Shown: positions 31,683 through 48,456 of the stretch, piece by piece
Layout: each line of letters starts with the position of its first letter
Position numbering within the stretch: the first letter of the stretch is position 1
Source of the DNA: Amoebidium appalachense
Lineage: Eukaryota; Ichthyosporea
Reading direction: 5' to 3'
Assembly: GCA_963693365.1 (NCBI GenBank)
Contig: CAVNZM010000005.1
Span: 3,782,001-3,846,000 of the forward strand
Length of the DNA: 64,000 nt
Program-made: the position numbers and the translations under genes
The notes under the pieces: generated by a model
Database searches by the model: none
What the model was told of the DNA's origin: nothing
What the model saw: the letters and a program-made list of their open reading frames with translations, nothing else

Positions 31683-33169
31683 TGTGTCTGTGTGACATAC
31701 ACACACCATGGCCATTACAGTAACACATATACGTAGTACATTGTGATACAAGAAAATATACGTATCATCATGTACGTGGGTGCGTTTGTCTATGTGTGTG
31801 TGTGTGTGTATATGTGTGTAATGCACACACAGAGAGAGACACACACACATACATACACGTCAGAGACTATCATACACATGATACATGCAGATCTAGAGGT
31901 TAGAAGCATGGCATCTTTCCCTCGATATGTAAATCTCTTTTTTTTCCTTTCCTGAAACAACCCCCCCCCCCCCCTCCCCCCCCCCCCCCAACAACCCCCC
32001 TTACCCCCACCCCCCTTTGTGTGTTTACCTGTTCATATTCTTATCGTGGCTCGTCCTCTACGGTAGTGTCTGTACATGAGTTCATGTGGGACTGCTGGTG
32101 TGTGTGTGTGTGTCTATTTCTATGTGCGCGCTTGTTTGTGTGCCCCGCATAAAAACGGGAAAGGGGAAGAGCGGGGGAGATGTGCGTGTTTGGGTGCACC
32201 ACGTAGGAACGGAAATGCGAGGGGGGGGGGGGGGGGGAGAAGGGGGGAGGGGGGAAGAAAGAAAACACGAGGGAGGGGGCCTTTTGGGGGGAAGAGAGCT
32301 AAGAGACGGGGGGGAGGGGGGGAGGGGGGAGGGGGGGGGGGGGAGGAAGAGAGAAGAAAACATGAGGGGGGGGAGAGGGGGGAGAGAGCCAAAGAGACGG
32401 GGAAAGGGGGGAGACAGAGATAGGAGAGACTCGGAGGGTTCGAGAGGAAAGAGAGCGAGGGAGAGAGAGAGAGGGAGACGAAAGAGGGGGTAGAGTGGGG
32501 AGGGGGAGGAGAATTAGGAGTGAGGGGGGGGAAGGAGAGGGAGGGAGAGAGGGAGGGAGGAAGGGAGAGAGGGAAGGGAAGGGAAGGGCACATCCTTGGT
32601 TTGGAGTGGCACATCGTTTTGTATTAATCATCATACCACTACTTGAACCCATAGCCTAATCTAGAGTGTGTAAAAAATAGGGAGCAGTGCCAAATCCTAT
32701 TGGGACCATTTGGTCATGAGGTTCTGAACTAATACACTAAAAGCATTTACACACATCTCTCCCCGGGTATGTACATCAAAAGCCTTAGGCCGGGATTGGG
32801 GTGTATGGGCAACATTATAAATATAAAATACAACAACAGCAGCCCGTGGAAGGAAAACAAAGCTGCATGTTCAAATACTATTGGCAGAAATAGGTAAGTA
32901 CATTATCGTTGAACAATGATAACTCTCGGGCCTTCGTATGTTCAAAAATAAGGAAAAAAGTAGCAAATTCCTTGCCTCTTGTTTCCCCCTTCCAACGAGT
33001 GCTTGGCACCCAAAACCGTGACAGTGGTTCTAATTCATGAAAAATAACTCGCCTCGGTAGCAATATTATCAGTCCACTATTTGGATATAACGAATACTGA
33101 GAATATGCCCACAGGATTTAACTAAATTAGGGTATGACCACAATTTTTTAATTAGGCTATCCCTAAAAA
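30203..33169. other. Intergenic between convergent coilin and CDF genes
   Basis: Contains CA/GT and C tracts (30436-30492, 30672-30714, 30938-31000), a C run followed by about 36 A (31280-31342), a GT tract (31612-31680), C runs (31961-31990) and a GA/G-rich block (32221-32590). The stretch 32650-33165 is AT-rich, unique and shows no exon. Apart from the weak candidate at 30513-30656 no gene is supported. Confidence 0.6.
30513..30656 (-). CDS. Weak candidate exon, unknown product
   Basis: Minus-strand frame with non-repetitive, protein-like sequence (MEVQTWVEERWRSNV, then LLLGRICTWSM) between two simple-repeat tracts. No homologous family is recognised, splice signals are ambiguous and the plus strand is also open here. 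It could equally be non-coding. Confidence 0.2.
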
Positions 33170-38975
<5,806 letters not shown>

Positions 38976-40090
38976 GGACTCGTTTTTCCCGTGCACCTTT
39001 GAGCACTTACGTAAGTAGGACAAATGAGATGCTTGCCTTTAAAAACGAAAATGAATAAGCGCCAGTAATAAGTTTTCTTGTTGGCAAGTCAGAAGATACA
39101 CCAGCTTCCACTTCAAGATCTATTAAATCTGTTCCCCTCTACTACACTTAACGTTTGATGGATCATGATCATGGACCGATGCGCATGTCCTTTTTCTGTC
39201 GCAACGCCTAAACGTATGTTATTTTCGAGGCTTCAAAAACTTCTTATAGCGCCCTTCTCCTCGAGGAAGAAACTTTGAAGAGAAACTATAAACCCATTTA
39301 CCACAAGGTAATACCCAAAAGTGACGCCTGGCGGCTTGCAAGTTACTTGTGGCTGGGCACTGCCAGCTGGGCCCGCGACGAATTCGAAACTGAAACGAGG
39401 AAATGCAGTGAACTTGAAATGAATGGAGTTATGAAAGAGAGCATTAGGACAAAGCAGCATAACTAATTTAATGTTTTTACTGGTGATAAGAGGGAAAAAA
39501 GTGTATTTTTCCGGTTATGAAATCAATCGCTTTTTTGACTATGCGCTTAGGATAGTTCGAAACGAGCCAATATGCTAGATAGCACATCTCCCTTGCAACT
39601 GTCGTTGTAAGAGATTTGAAGGAGGGATTTTTGGAATTCTCCCTGGCTCATGGAACGATGATCTCGAATACTCTGCACCAATCCAGTCGTCGAACAGAAT
39701 CCCCGTAGATTGCTTCCCTTTTTCGGCTAGTACGGCTTTGAGCAGAAGAGGTTGTACGATGTATGCATTTGTTTTGCAGAGCTATGAGTAAAAAATATCT
39801 GATTTCTTAGAGCGCGCCACACTAAGTATACATGAATACCAGCATTTCGTATCATGATTGAAGTTGTTGTTTCAGTTGTGAATGAATGGCATCAACATCA
39901 ATGTTGACGTTGGGACGGCGGGCGAACACATGCTCAGGGGCTGGAAGTATCTTAACCAATCATTAACTAGGAATAGAATATCCCTAGCGCTTATGGTCCC
40001 ATGCAAACACAGAACCTACTTATGCGCTAGAAAGTCCGTTTCAAGTGTCTCTAATGATTTGTGCACAAGAAAAACTATATTTTATACCCT
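38976..40090. other. Intergenic, CDF promoter side
   Basis: Unique, AT-richer sequence without simple repeats. Open frames are under 80 codons and unrecognised. The palindrome acttacgtaagt at 39006-39017 gives a consensus splice donor on both strands, so a 5'-UTR intron of the CDF gene is possible. Confidence 0.5.
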
Positions 40091-40292
40091 ATTTCTAATG
40101 TCATGAAATGGTATGCGTCGCCTGCGCCTCTACGCCCACACTGGACAAGCACGCCTTGACGGGTCGTGCGTAGATCTGAAATAGATCTACGAAACCGGGG
40201 TTCGAAATTGGAATCCACATTGCTTGAGAAGGTTTGAGCTCTGGGGCGACCGCATGTGGGGGCCCACAGCATTGTAAAGAGGAGGGGAGAGA

Positions 40293-40328
<36 letters not shown>

Positions 40329-40448
40329 GGCATCATATGGACACCTGTGGAATCCGGTTTCGTACGAGCAGCCCAGGGCTCGGGGTTCGAAGTGGGACGG
40401 GAGGAACCAGGGCCTAGTTGTGTGTGTGTGTGTGTGTTTCACGTATGT

Positions 40449-40491
<43 letters not shown>

Positions 40492-40608
40492 CTGTGTGTG
40501 TGTGCGCGCGTGTGTGTGCGTATGTGTGCGTGCGTGTGTGTATGTGTGAGTGCCTTTTCTTTTCTTTTCTTTTCTTTTCTTTTCCTTTTTTTTTGGGTGT
40601 GTGTGTGT

Positions 40609-40667
<59 letters not shown>
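40609..40667. repeat. G(n) homopolymer of about 59
   Basis: The longest G run in the window, preceded by GT and TTTTC tracts (40421-40600). Another G run of about 28 lies at 40298-40326. Confidence 0.9.
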
Positions 40668-40668
<1 letters not shown>

Positions 40669-40679
40669 GGTTGGGTTTG

Positions 40680-40800
40680 CAACGAACCAATGCGTGTGAA
40701 GATTCTATCGATGAGGGTCATGCGGCAGGCCTCGGCAGGCACAAGAGAGCACAGATCAACAAACGAGATAGACAGAGATCTTCCGGATGTACATGTTAAA
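40680..40800 (-). pseudogene. MutS/MSH6-like exon relic
   Basis: The minus-strand frame contains [20 protein letters not shown], which matches the conserved MutS-family segment VPAExCRxTxIDRxFTRxG and is closest to the MSH6 form. MSH6 is the mismatch-recognition ATPase partner. The sequence before this block aligns poorly and the next expected steps (GASD, then the DELGRGT Walker B region) are absent downstream. I read it as a single-exon fragment or decayed copy. A real exon of an unrecognised split MSH gene is not excluded. Confidence 0.5.
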
Positions 40801-41289
40801 CTATATCGTGATTGGGTAGATACACGTAGTTTGCGCAAACGACGGCTGTTCAGACTGAAGGAAACCACACGACTCTAGTGATTGTCAGGTAGTGATCTTA
40901 ACCACCATGTGGGCACAAGCAAAGTCCGAGACTCGCACCCTCCGGCAAACGTGTGCTGGGCTTAGTGTCTGGCCGGCACCCATTATGCGGGATTAGCAGC
41001 ACACGGGGGTGGCGTTTCTCGTGCTTTGTTTATACGCACAAAGTATCAGGACCAAAACTTGCCGATCACTGTGGTCGAGTGTGGAAAATGGGAAATCTAT
41101 GATGCGTTTATGAGAAACGGGCTGGTGTGAAAACCGAGTTGTGTGTGCTACAATATGAAAAATGATATGGCTGTTGCAAAAAAATGGCCTCATTGCTAGC
41201 GACGTCCGAAGAAGTAAGCAAATGCATCCTCGTGTATCCGTAGTTATCCGTGGACTGCTGTGACCATCCGTCCGTAAAAATGAGCTATC

Positions 41290-42045
41290 GTAGCATGCTA
41301 GAAGAGCGCGCGTGTGGAAGCGTGTTTACCTGGTTACCCCCCGAGGAAGACCTTCCTTCTCTGCTACCACGCGACATCGAAATGTGATGGGAATATGAAT
41401 TCGAACACGGATGAAAGTCGGATGGGGGATGGATGGTCACAGCTTTCGTTGACAGGAACTATGTTTTGGACAAGGAAAAGACTGAGGTCGCCAGGTCGCC
41501 AGGTCCCGTCCCGCAAAGCGTGCGGGCCGGACGGCATCCCTATGGCACTACTTAAGGTACTCATCCCACCCCGACCCGAGAAAGACGAAAAGCGTGGCCC
41601 GCCGCCACCACTTACATGTATTCTTAGCGAATTGTTAAGTTAGCTGGTATTCTGATGTTGGTAAAGTGCCCTCGGAGTGGCTAGCCACCATAGTGTTTCC
41701 CATCAAGATAACAGTTGCACGGGGTCCCATTCACGAATTTCGCCCTATCACCCTTACGTCCGTTTTTCGCCGATTATTCGAAAGTGGCCTTTTACAGGCC
41801 TTTTCCCGTAACCCCACCCTTAAGCAGGCTTCCCAGCTGAGCCCTCTTCAGGCTGCGTCTCGGCATCGACACTCATGTTACGCACAAATCCTCACTCTAC
41901 ATAATGCAACTCAAAGTGATACCGAGCACCTCGTATTTATCGTTTTTAAGAACGCGTACGACACGGTCGACCTCCCTCGCCTGTGGGCCAAGTTGGCCAT
42001 TCGCGCAGTCGCACACATCGATTCAGTCGCACACATCGATTCAAA
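41290..42045 (+). pseudogene. Decayed non-LTR retrotransposon RT fragment (B1)
   Basis: Broken reading frame related to the RT of the intact LINE next door. It shows SRKACGPDGIP, FRPITLTSVFRRLFES and FKNAYDTVDLPRLW, the last being RT motif A. It contains a frameshift near 41640, degenerate sequence upstream and an 18-bp tandem duplication (gtcgcacacatcgattca, 42007-42042). It ends where the intact LINE begins, at the RT position where fragment B2 (46879) resumes, so B1 and B2 may be one old copy split by insertion. Confidence 0.75.
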
Positions 42046-42148
42046 TGTCGCTCTTTATTATCTGCTAATAAATAGTATCCTTCGCGCATCCACCCCTAAA
42101 CCAGGCCATCCGTGGCCCTAAGGGCCGGGGAACACCCCCATCCATGTC

Positions 42149-43333
42149 ATGGCACATGCCTATAATCGTTTCAGAACCTCTTTCAAAGTTCCATCTACAC
42201 CCATCACACATGTGCGACCATTAAAACGTCCAGCAGATACACCTACCACAGATGCACAACCAGAAAAACATCGCCTTAGACTAAGCGCAACACCTATTTA
42301 CAATACACTACCCATTCAGAATAACACCACACCACTCCGTAGAAACACAATAACAACCATGCCGAAACTTTCGGTTGATACAGTACTGGCAGAACTTGCC
42401 CTCGTTAAGAAACAGCTAAATGAGCTGTTACCACTCAAGAACATGATAGAAAAACTCCAAACAGAAAATACCCAACTCAAGCTCACCATTGATTCACTCA
42501 CAGCCCAGCTAAACATTAGTGGATCGCAAAACCCCAAAACTCATGAGCAAACATCTCGCGACGGAGACATTTCCACCCCAACACAAAACAACACAGGACC
42601 GGAAGCACAGCTCCCGGCAGAGTTCCTAGAATATGCGAACTCTCGTAAAACACCCGAGCTCCGCCAAATTGCCAAGGAAACATATGCCAGCATTCTTGCA
42701 GGCAACGAGTACCGCCGCAACTCCCCTCCCAAACCGCCGGCTAAGGGGAACACCCAAGCAAACGGTAACATCAACATCCCACCCAAATACGAGAGGGTGT
42801 ATTTCAAAGTCAAGCACGGCAGACGCCCACACAGGGCCATGTGGTCCATCTTCAAGGCTCTCGGCTTCCGGTGCTCTCGCATCCTTTGTCTGTCCTTCAT
42901 TGGATACGATGTGCTGGAAGTAGCAGTACGGGGCGACTATAACCGTGCGTTCATCCGTGACGCGACAAAGGGGTGTGGAAGCTTCTTCACCCACCTCCCA
43001 AGCTACGACCCATGCGCGCCGGAAAACATTCAGAAAGCAGACAAAGAACGTAAAGTGTCTGCTAAGAATGCGTGCGCCACACGTTGTCGTGTACGCATCA
43101 GCAAGGCAAAAGAGTTCCTCGCAAAGTTGGAAAACGATGCTACGAGCGTGATAGACACGGACACGAAGGAACCAATGTTTTCTGGTGAGAAACTGCTCGA
43201 GCGCAAACGCCGATGCGAGATGGAAATCGAGCTCTTCTGCGAACTGTTCGCGCTGGCGGAAGGTCGTGCATACGACCCCGTAAGCGACAAGTGGGAACCA
43301 ACCCCACAGGTGTCGGACCAAACCGATGCCTAA
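42149..43333 (+). CDS. LINE ORF1 protein, 394 residues
   Basis: RNA-binding/chaperone-type ORF1. A polar, Thr/Pro-rich N-terminus is followed by a coiled-coil heptad stretch (about 77-122, VLAELALVKKQLNELLPLKN and IEKLQTENTQLKL), a linker, and a basic C-terminal part (about 205-394) starting NIPPKYERVYFKVKHGRRPH that resembles an RRM-like/CTD arrangement. No CCHC zinc knuckle is seen. The stop overlaps the ORF2 start: ATGCCTAA at 43326-43333 contains both. ORF2 translation probably occurs by termination-reinitiation, an inference. Confidence 0.85.
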   Translation: MAHAYNRFRTSFKVPSTPITHVRPLKRPADTPTTDAQPEKHRLRLSATPIYNTLPIQNNTTPLRRNTITTMPKLSVDTVLAELALVKKQLNELLPLKNMIEKLQTENTQLKLTIDSLTAQLNISGSQNPKTHEQTSRDGDISTPTQNNTGPEAQLPAEFLEYANSRKTPELRQIAKETYASILAGNEYRRNSPPKPPAKGNTQANGNINIPPKYERVYFKVKHGRRPHRAMWSIFKALGFRCSRILCLSFIGYDVLEVAVRGDYNRAFIRDATKGCGSFFTHLPSYDPCAPENIQKADKERKVSAKNACATRCRVRISKAKEFLAKLENDATSVIDTDTKEPMFSGEKLLERKRRCEMEIELFCELFALAEGRAYDPVSDKWEPTPQVSDQTDA

Positions 43334-46300
43334 TTTATCCTTTTTCTTCTGGAATGCTCGGACACTGGGCCCCCAAAAGGGCCTCCCCCCCGGGACACTC
43401 GACGATAAAATCAGCTACATACAACAACAGACAAACAACCACACGTTTACAGTGATTTGCGAAACACAGTTTAAAAACCACCACAAATTCAACTCTACAT
43501 TGGTCGACACATCCACACACCCCGGTTACGCGAAAAACCGAGGCATTATTGTACTTGCCGCACCACACGTGAGAGTGAAGTGCAAACCGGTAGCAAAAAC
43601 GGAATTCTCGGTTTCTATAGAGTTTCTTTCTAATGTTTTTACTTTTGTATATTACCCACCATCTATGTCGGTTGTCGAATTGACTCACGAGTTGTCACAG
43701 TTACCAATGTCCACTGTTATTTTAGGTGATTTTAACACGCGACTCCACCACACAGACACACTGCAAGTGAGTGTCGGGTACCCATCTAAGCCCCCGGAGC
43801 GTGCTATCCCTTTAGCAAGGTATGTCCAAAGTCACACTTTGCGGTTCCCTCAAATATCCCATGCCCACAACACCGACTGGGGAGTGGCCTTTTGGCCATC
43901 AACCATGTCAAAACTCTCTCTCCCTCCTAACCTCTCTAGGTCATCTGACCACTCTCCTATCCTTTTCCTACCTAAGATCTCCCTTGATCTGCTCCCCCCT
44001 CCCCCTCCCACCTTTCGCCTCCGTCTATCCCAGCTTAAGTCACAGTGGGGTAGAGTTGATGTATGTGTATGCTATGCTACGAAACACCCTATATATATGC
44101 GCCTATTAGAATCTGCACAAGCCAGGCCAGATTCACATCTCGTACTAGATACATGCACTAACTTTATTGTTGATGATTTGATAGATCTCGGTGATTATGC
44201 TGGCGGTGGTAGGAAGGAATATCCCGATGCTCTCTTGTTACCAAACACCACTCCCGCTAGACTAGGTGAACCCCTGTCTCAAAAGGAAAGCTTGCGCCGG
44301 CTTGCTAGTATGAATCGATTTGGCCCCCCTGCTCGTATTATTGGTGATACCACTGGAGACCCCCTCATAGACTCTGATAAGTATTTCTCGGAACTGTTTA
44401 AAGATAGGACCCCCGCTCAGAAACCTATTGTGTGGCCTGTAGACCCATCTATCCCCATAGAATCGATCCTCCCCTTTTTCAGTCCCGATGCCATATGGTC
44501 TGTGATATCTAGTTATAGCTCTAGTAAGTCTTGTGGACCTGATGGACTCCCTGCTGGGTTTCTTAAAATCCTTGTTCCCTCCTACCCACAAAAGGAAAGT
44601 GATCGTGCTATTAAACCTGATCTTACTATCATGTTAAGCTCTCTCTTTTCTTGGTGTGTTAAATGTGGACATGTCCCGTCATCTTGGTTAGATACCTTAG
44701 TGATCCCCATAGTTAAGAAGGACTCTGAGGGCCCCATATCATCCTTTCGCCCCATTACACTAACCCAGGTTGTTCGTAGATTCTTTGAAGCTTGCTTACT
44801 TAGGTTATTTGCACATCACCCTAGGTTTCAATCTATTCTTCACATACACCCATGCCAATCCGCTTTTCGTAAAAACAATTCATGTTATGTTCAAATAATG
44901 GCACTGCACGATTCTATGCAAGTTGGTGCACAATATGTTGGCTTTATTGATTGGAAAACTGCTTACGATTCTGTCTCCCCTGGTCTCCTATGGGAAAAGC
45001 TTGCTGCACGGGGTGTACCACACTGCATTGGTGTTCTGTTAGAAGCACTCTTGTCTCAAACCTATGGTAGAGCTGTGGTTAATGGGCATCTTTCATATGG
45101 TTTTGCTCGTACTAGAGGTCTCTTGCAGGGCTCATTGCTTAGCCCCTTTTTGTTTAACCTATTTATAGATGATTTGGCTGTCAAGATTTACGCCGAAAAC
45201 GATGACCCTATTAATAACTTTCCGCCTGCACTTCTCTATGCTGATGATCTGTCCCTCCTTGCCCGTACCCCTAGACGCCTGCAAAGATTGTTCGATGTAG
45301 TGTCAGAGTGGTGCAAGGCAAACCTTATGATCCTTAACATAGACAAATGTGGTGTTCTTGTACCTGATATAGCTAACAATTTACACACATTTACATTATC
45401 ATCTAAACCTGTACCTATAGTTCCAGAATACAAATATCTTGGTGTTCCGGTTGATTCTGTTGGTGTTATGTTTCCCCATATGGTCGAAAAGAGGGTAGAG
45501 TTGGCTCGTAAGCGGTTAGCTTTCTTCTCGGCTAATATTTTTAAAGACACACCCCTCCATCCTTCTATTAGACTTACATTTATTCGCACTTTTGTCTTCC
45601 CGGCATGTGAATATGGTTTACCCCTTCTCGCCGCTTGGATCAAGAAAGAGAGAACTAGAGCGCTTAAACCCTTGGCAAATTTCCTTGAAGCAGAAGTTGC
45701 CTCCTTTCTATCTAACAACTGTTGTAAACCTGGGCCTGTAACGCTCTCGATATATGGTCTGGTCCCAATAGCTGCTAGAGTATCCTATCTCGCGCTGAAA
45801 TTCAATAAGCACATAAGCCGCTTAAAGAAGTATTTGCCCTCCCACCCTCTCTTCTCTATCCGACCTGTCCCCTCCTCACCTCTCCCCTCTTTCCTCCCCT
45901 CTCTCTCCCCTTCTCCCCTGGGCACAAATACAAATAAACCCCGCAATAGTGTGTGTGTGACTTTGGACTGCCACTTACTTATTAAACATGTACACAATCA
46001 CAAGATAATCACGCAATATAACAAATGGAAAAAGATACCAAACGACACTAGACCCGATGAAAGCATACACCTTGAAAAACTAAGCCTTATGTCTCGTTTT
46101 ATATATACTGACCGCCTCAACCATATTGCCAAATATGGCACTCGCAAGTGTATAACACCTAAATACATATTACCTTCCTGTAGAACTGGTCTTTCTCTAG
46201 CTGATGGTATTATTGATCAATTACCACGCTTTTACTGTACACGTGCTATACAGTGGAGATCTAATAAGTATAAGGTGGCATCATTTGCATGCCCAAACAA

Positions 46301-46520
46301 CACACACACACACCAGTTTAACCGGTCATGTATCGCCAAATGTAGTTTGATAGACCACATAATACCGCAACACACACACGTCACATTCACAACAGACACC
46401 CAGAAAGATAGGCTACCTGTAAATTACAACATCCTTGATTTTATACTAAACACGCGTAACTACGACCTGTTTATTAGATGTATTGATTGGCTTGAGAAAC
46501 ACATCACTACAAAATTATAG
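43326..46520 (+). CDS. LINE ORF2 protein: AP endonuclease and reverse transcriptase, 1064 residues
   Basis: The N-terminal apurinic-like endonuclease has WNARTLG, an ICET motif near 44-47, GDFN at 134-137 and SDHS at 207-210. It nicks the target DNA. The central RT has SCGPDGLPAGFLK, FRPITLTQVVRRFFE, FIDWKTAYDSV (motif A, about 540), GLLQGSLLSPFLFNLFIDDL (motif B) and LYADD (motif C, about 637-641) with both catalytic aspartates. A C-terminal region rich in Cys/His follows (FNRSCIAKCSLIDH). The frame is intact, so the copy could be active. It differs from the inverted copy by two visible substitutions (Asn/His in KKIPxDTR and Arg/Ser in QKDxLPV). Confidence 0.95.
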   Translation: MPNLSFFFWNARTLGPQKGLPPGTLDDKISYIQQQTNNHTFTVICETQFKNHHKFNSTLVDTSTHPGYAKNRGIIVLAAPHVRVKCKPVAKTEFSVSIEFLSNVFTFVYYPPSMSVVELTHELSQLPMSTVILGDFNTRLHHTDTLQVSVGYPSKPPERAIPLARYVQSHTLRFPQISHAHNTDWGVAFWPSTMSKLSLPPNLSRSSDHSPILFLPKISLDLLPPPPPTFRLRLSQLKSQWGRVDVCVCYATKHPIYMRLLESAQARPDSHLVLDTCTNFIVDDLIDLGDYAGGGRKEYPDALLLPNTTPARLGEPLSQKESLRRLASMNRFGPPARIIGDTTGDPLIDSDKYFSELFKDRTPAQKPIVWPVDPSIPIESILPFFSPDAIWSVISSYSSSKSCGPDGLPAGFLKILVPSYPQKESDRAIKPDLTIMLSSLFSWCVKCGHVPSSWLDTLVIPIVKKDSEGPISSFRPITLTQVVRRFFEACLLRLFAHHPRFQSILHIHPCQSAFRKNNSCYVQIMALHDSMQVGAQYVGFIDWKTAYDSVSPGLLWEKLAARGVPHCIGVLLEALLSQTYGRAVVNGHLSYGFARTRGLLQGSLLSPFLFNLFIDDLAVKIYAENDDPINNFPPALLYADDLSLLARTPRRLQRLFDVVSEWCKANLMILNIDKCGVLVPDIANNLHTFTLSSKPVPIVPEYKYLGVPVDSVGVMFPHMVEKRVELARKRLAFFSANIFKDTPLHPSIRLTFIRTFVFPACEYGLPLLAAWIKKERTRALKPLANFLEAEVASFLSNNCCKPGPVTLSIYGLVPIAARVSYLALKFNKHISRLKKYLPSHPLFSIRPVPSSPLPSFLPSLSPSPLGTNTNKPRNSVCVTLDCHLLIKHVHNHKIITQYNKWKKIPNDTRPDESIHLEKLSLMSRFIYTDRLNHIAKYGTRKCITPKYILPSCRTGLSLADGIIDQLPRFYCTRAIQWRSNKYKVASFACPNNTHTHQFNRSCIAKCSLIDHIIPQHTHVTFTTDTQKDRLPVNYNILDFILNTRNYDLFIRCIDWLEKHITTKL

Positions 46521-46526
46521 CGCACG

Positions 46527-46540
46527 CGCACACACACACA

Positions 46541-46593
<53 letters not shown>

Positions 46594-46625
46594 CCAGCTG
46601 ATACCGAGTGTCCCGAGGGGAGCCC

Positions 46626-46681
<56 letters not shown>
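46527..46681. repeat. (CA)n and A(n) in LINE 3' UTR
   Basis: Internal CA tract and an A run of about 51 in copy 1. Copy 2 has the equivalent T run of 41 (48307-48347) and GT tract (48386-48448), so only the homopolymer lengths differ clearly. Confidence 0.9.
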
Positions 46682-46683
<2 letters not shown>

Positions 46684-46878
46684 GGGGAACCCCAACTAAT
46701 TGATTTCTCCTTGTAGTCTTTATGGTGTCTCGTAGAGAAAGTAAACCCTGATATATAGTCACCACCCGACATCTATGTACGTGATCATGATATACCGCTG
46801 AGGGGATATTCCGAGCAAAACCCCCCCCCCCATACCTGAGACTGGTTCTCTTTGCCTCGAGTAAACAGCGTAAACCCC

Positions 46879-48104
46879 CGTGTCCCATTCCAAATGGGTC
46901 GGCTACTGGAAGCTATGTTTACGTTTACACGCGGACGAGCGGTGGTTAATGGGCGGCTATCCCCAGGGTTTACCCGCACGCGCGGGGTACTTCAAGGGTC
47001 CCTGCTAAGCCCTCTTCTTTTCAACCTGTATATTGATGATTTAGCCGACGCTCTTTCTGCGGCATAAATTGACGGGGGGTTGCCATCCCAGGCTCTCCCC
47101 GCCCTCTTTCTTGCCGACGATATTGTGCTTATGTCATCCGATCCTATCGAACTACGGCAATACATTCGTGTGGTTGAACATTGGTGCCAGCGCAACGATA
47201 TGATGGTTAATGCCAAAAAGTGTGCCCTTTTATCAAAATCGATACCGGCATGGGACGACGTTTGTATTTTCGGCAGTCCCCTCCCTTGCCCAATCGAACA
47301 CAAGTATTTGGGGATTCCGGTGGACGAATGGGGCATATGTTTCAAACGGATGATCGACCGTCGGGTGGAGAGTGCAGGCAGGTGTCTTCGGTTATTTAGG
47401 GATGTGTATCTTGCTACTCTTTCTCATACTGTCCACCTATACAATCGTCTTAGTATATTTCGCACATATATTCGCCCTTTGTCTGAATACGGGTTGCCCT
47501 TACTAGCTATGGCACCCCCTGATACTGTTACTCCTTACGTAATGTCCTCAAATCATTAGATGATTTCCACTTCACAACTTGTTGTACGTTTCTCACTGGT
47601 CTTTCCACACCTATCCCTAGACGCCTTTTTGATTCTCTCTACGCACTCACACCACCATCACAACGCGTACACGAATTAGCCCTTAAATTTCACGAGCACA
47701 TCACCCGCCTGTCCGCTTGTGCCCCTGACCACCCGCTCTTCCGGCTACACGCATCCCCGCCGGACTCGCCCCTCTACCTCTTCCCTTCCCCATCGTCTCT
47801 GCCCATTGCCGAGCGTTATGTGGAATGGCTGGCGACCCCACCGGAGGTACGGCTAGATCATAGTGTTAATATGAATAATTTCAAATCTACGGCTGATAGA
47901 TATCTTTTTACTCTACGTGTTGAGTCCCTTCCGGTGTTAGGACCGCAAAAACACCAACTACTAGTAGCCTATATGGCGGATACGGTTAGAGAGTCTCGTT
48001 CATACATAGATTCGTTTATTCGTAATGTGGTGTGGTGTAAAAACGCAAAGATGATTATGGATTGGCGGTGTAATCGGTTTCTGGTGTCTCCTGCTCGTAT
48101 GTGT
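46879..48104 (+). pseudogene. Decayed LINE ORF2 fragment (B2): RT and C-terminal region
   Basis: Divergent relative of LINE A. It opens inside the RT (VPFQMGRLLEAMF), followed by RGVLQGSLLSPLLFNLYIDD (motif B), LFLADD (motif C with FLADD in place of YADD), KYLGIPVDEW and SEYGLPLL. An in-frame stop at 47065-47067 and a frameshift near 47540 inactivate it. The frame then runs to WRCNRFLVSPARMC at 48104, where the inverted LINE A copy interrupts it; it resumes at 52217. Confidence 0.85.
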
Positions 48105-48303
48105 AATAGGGGTTTACGCTGTTTACTCGAGGCAAAGAGAACCAGTCTCAGGTATGGGGGGGGGGGTTTTGCTCGGAATATCCCCTCAGCGGTATATCAT
48201 GATCACGTACATAGATGTCGGGTGGTGACTATATATCAGGGTTTACTTTCTCTACGAGACACCATAAAGACTACAAGGAGAAATCAATTAGTTGGGGTTC
48301 CCC

Positions 48304-48351
<48 letters not shown>

Positions 48352-48383
48352 GGGCTCCCCTCGGGACACTCGGTATCAGCTGG

Positions 48384-48436
<53 letters not shown>

Positions 48437-48456
48437 TGTGTGTGTGTGCGCGTGCG

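Larger units (their letters stand above)
42046..46878 (+). mobile_element. Intact APE-type non-LTR retrotransposon (LINE A, copy 1)
   Basis: Contains ORF1, an overlapping ORF2, and a 3' region with a CA tract (46527-46591), an A run (46631-46681) and a 197-bp tail ending gtaaacagcgtaaacccc. Both ORFs are uninterrupted. The exact 5' end is uncertain, between about 42040 and the ORF1 ATG at 42149. From 42760 to the end it is nearly identical to the inverted copy at 48105-52216. No RNase H domain is apparent; clade (for example Jockey, CR1 or L2 types) is not assigned. Confidence 0.88.
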
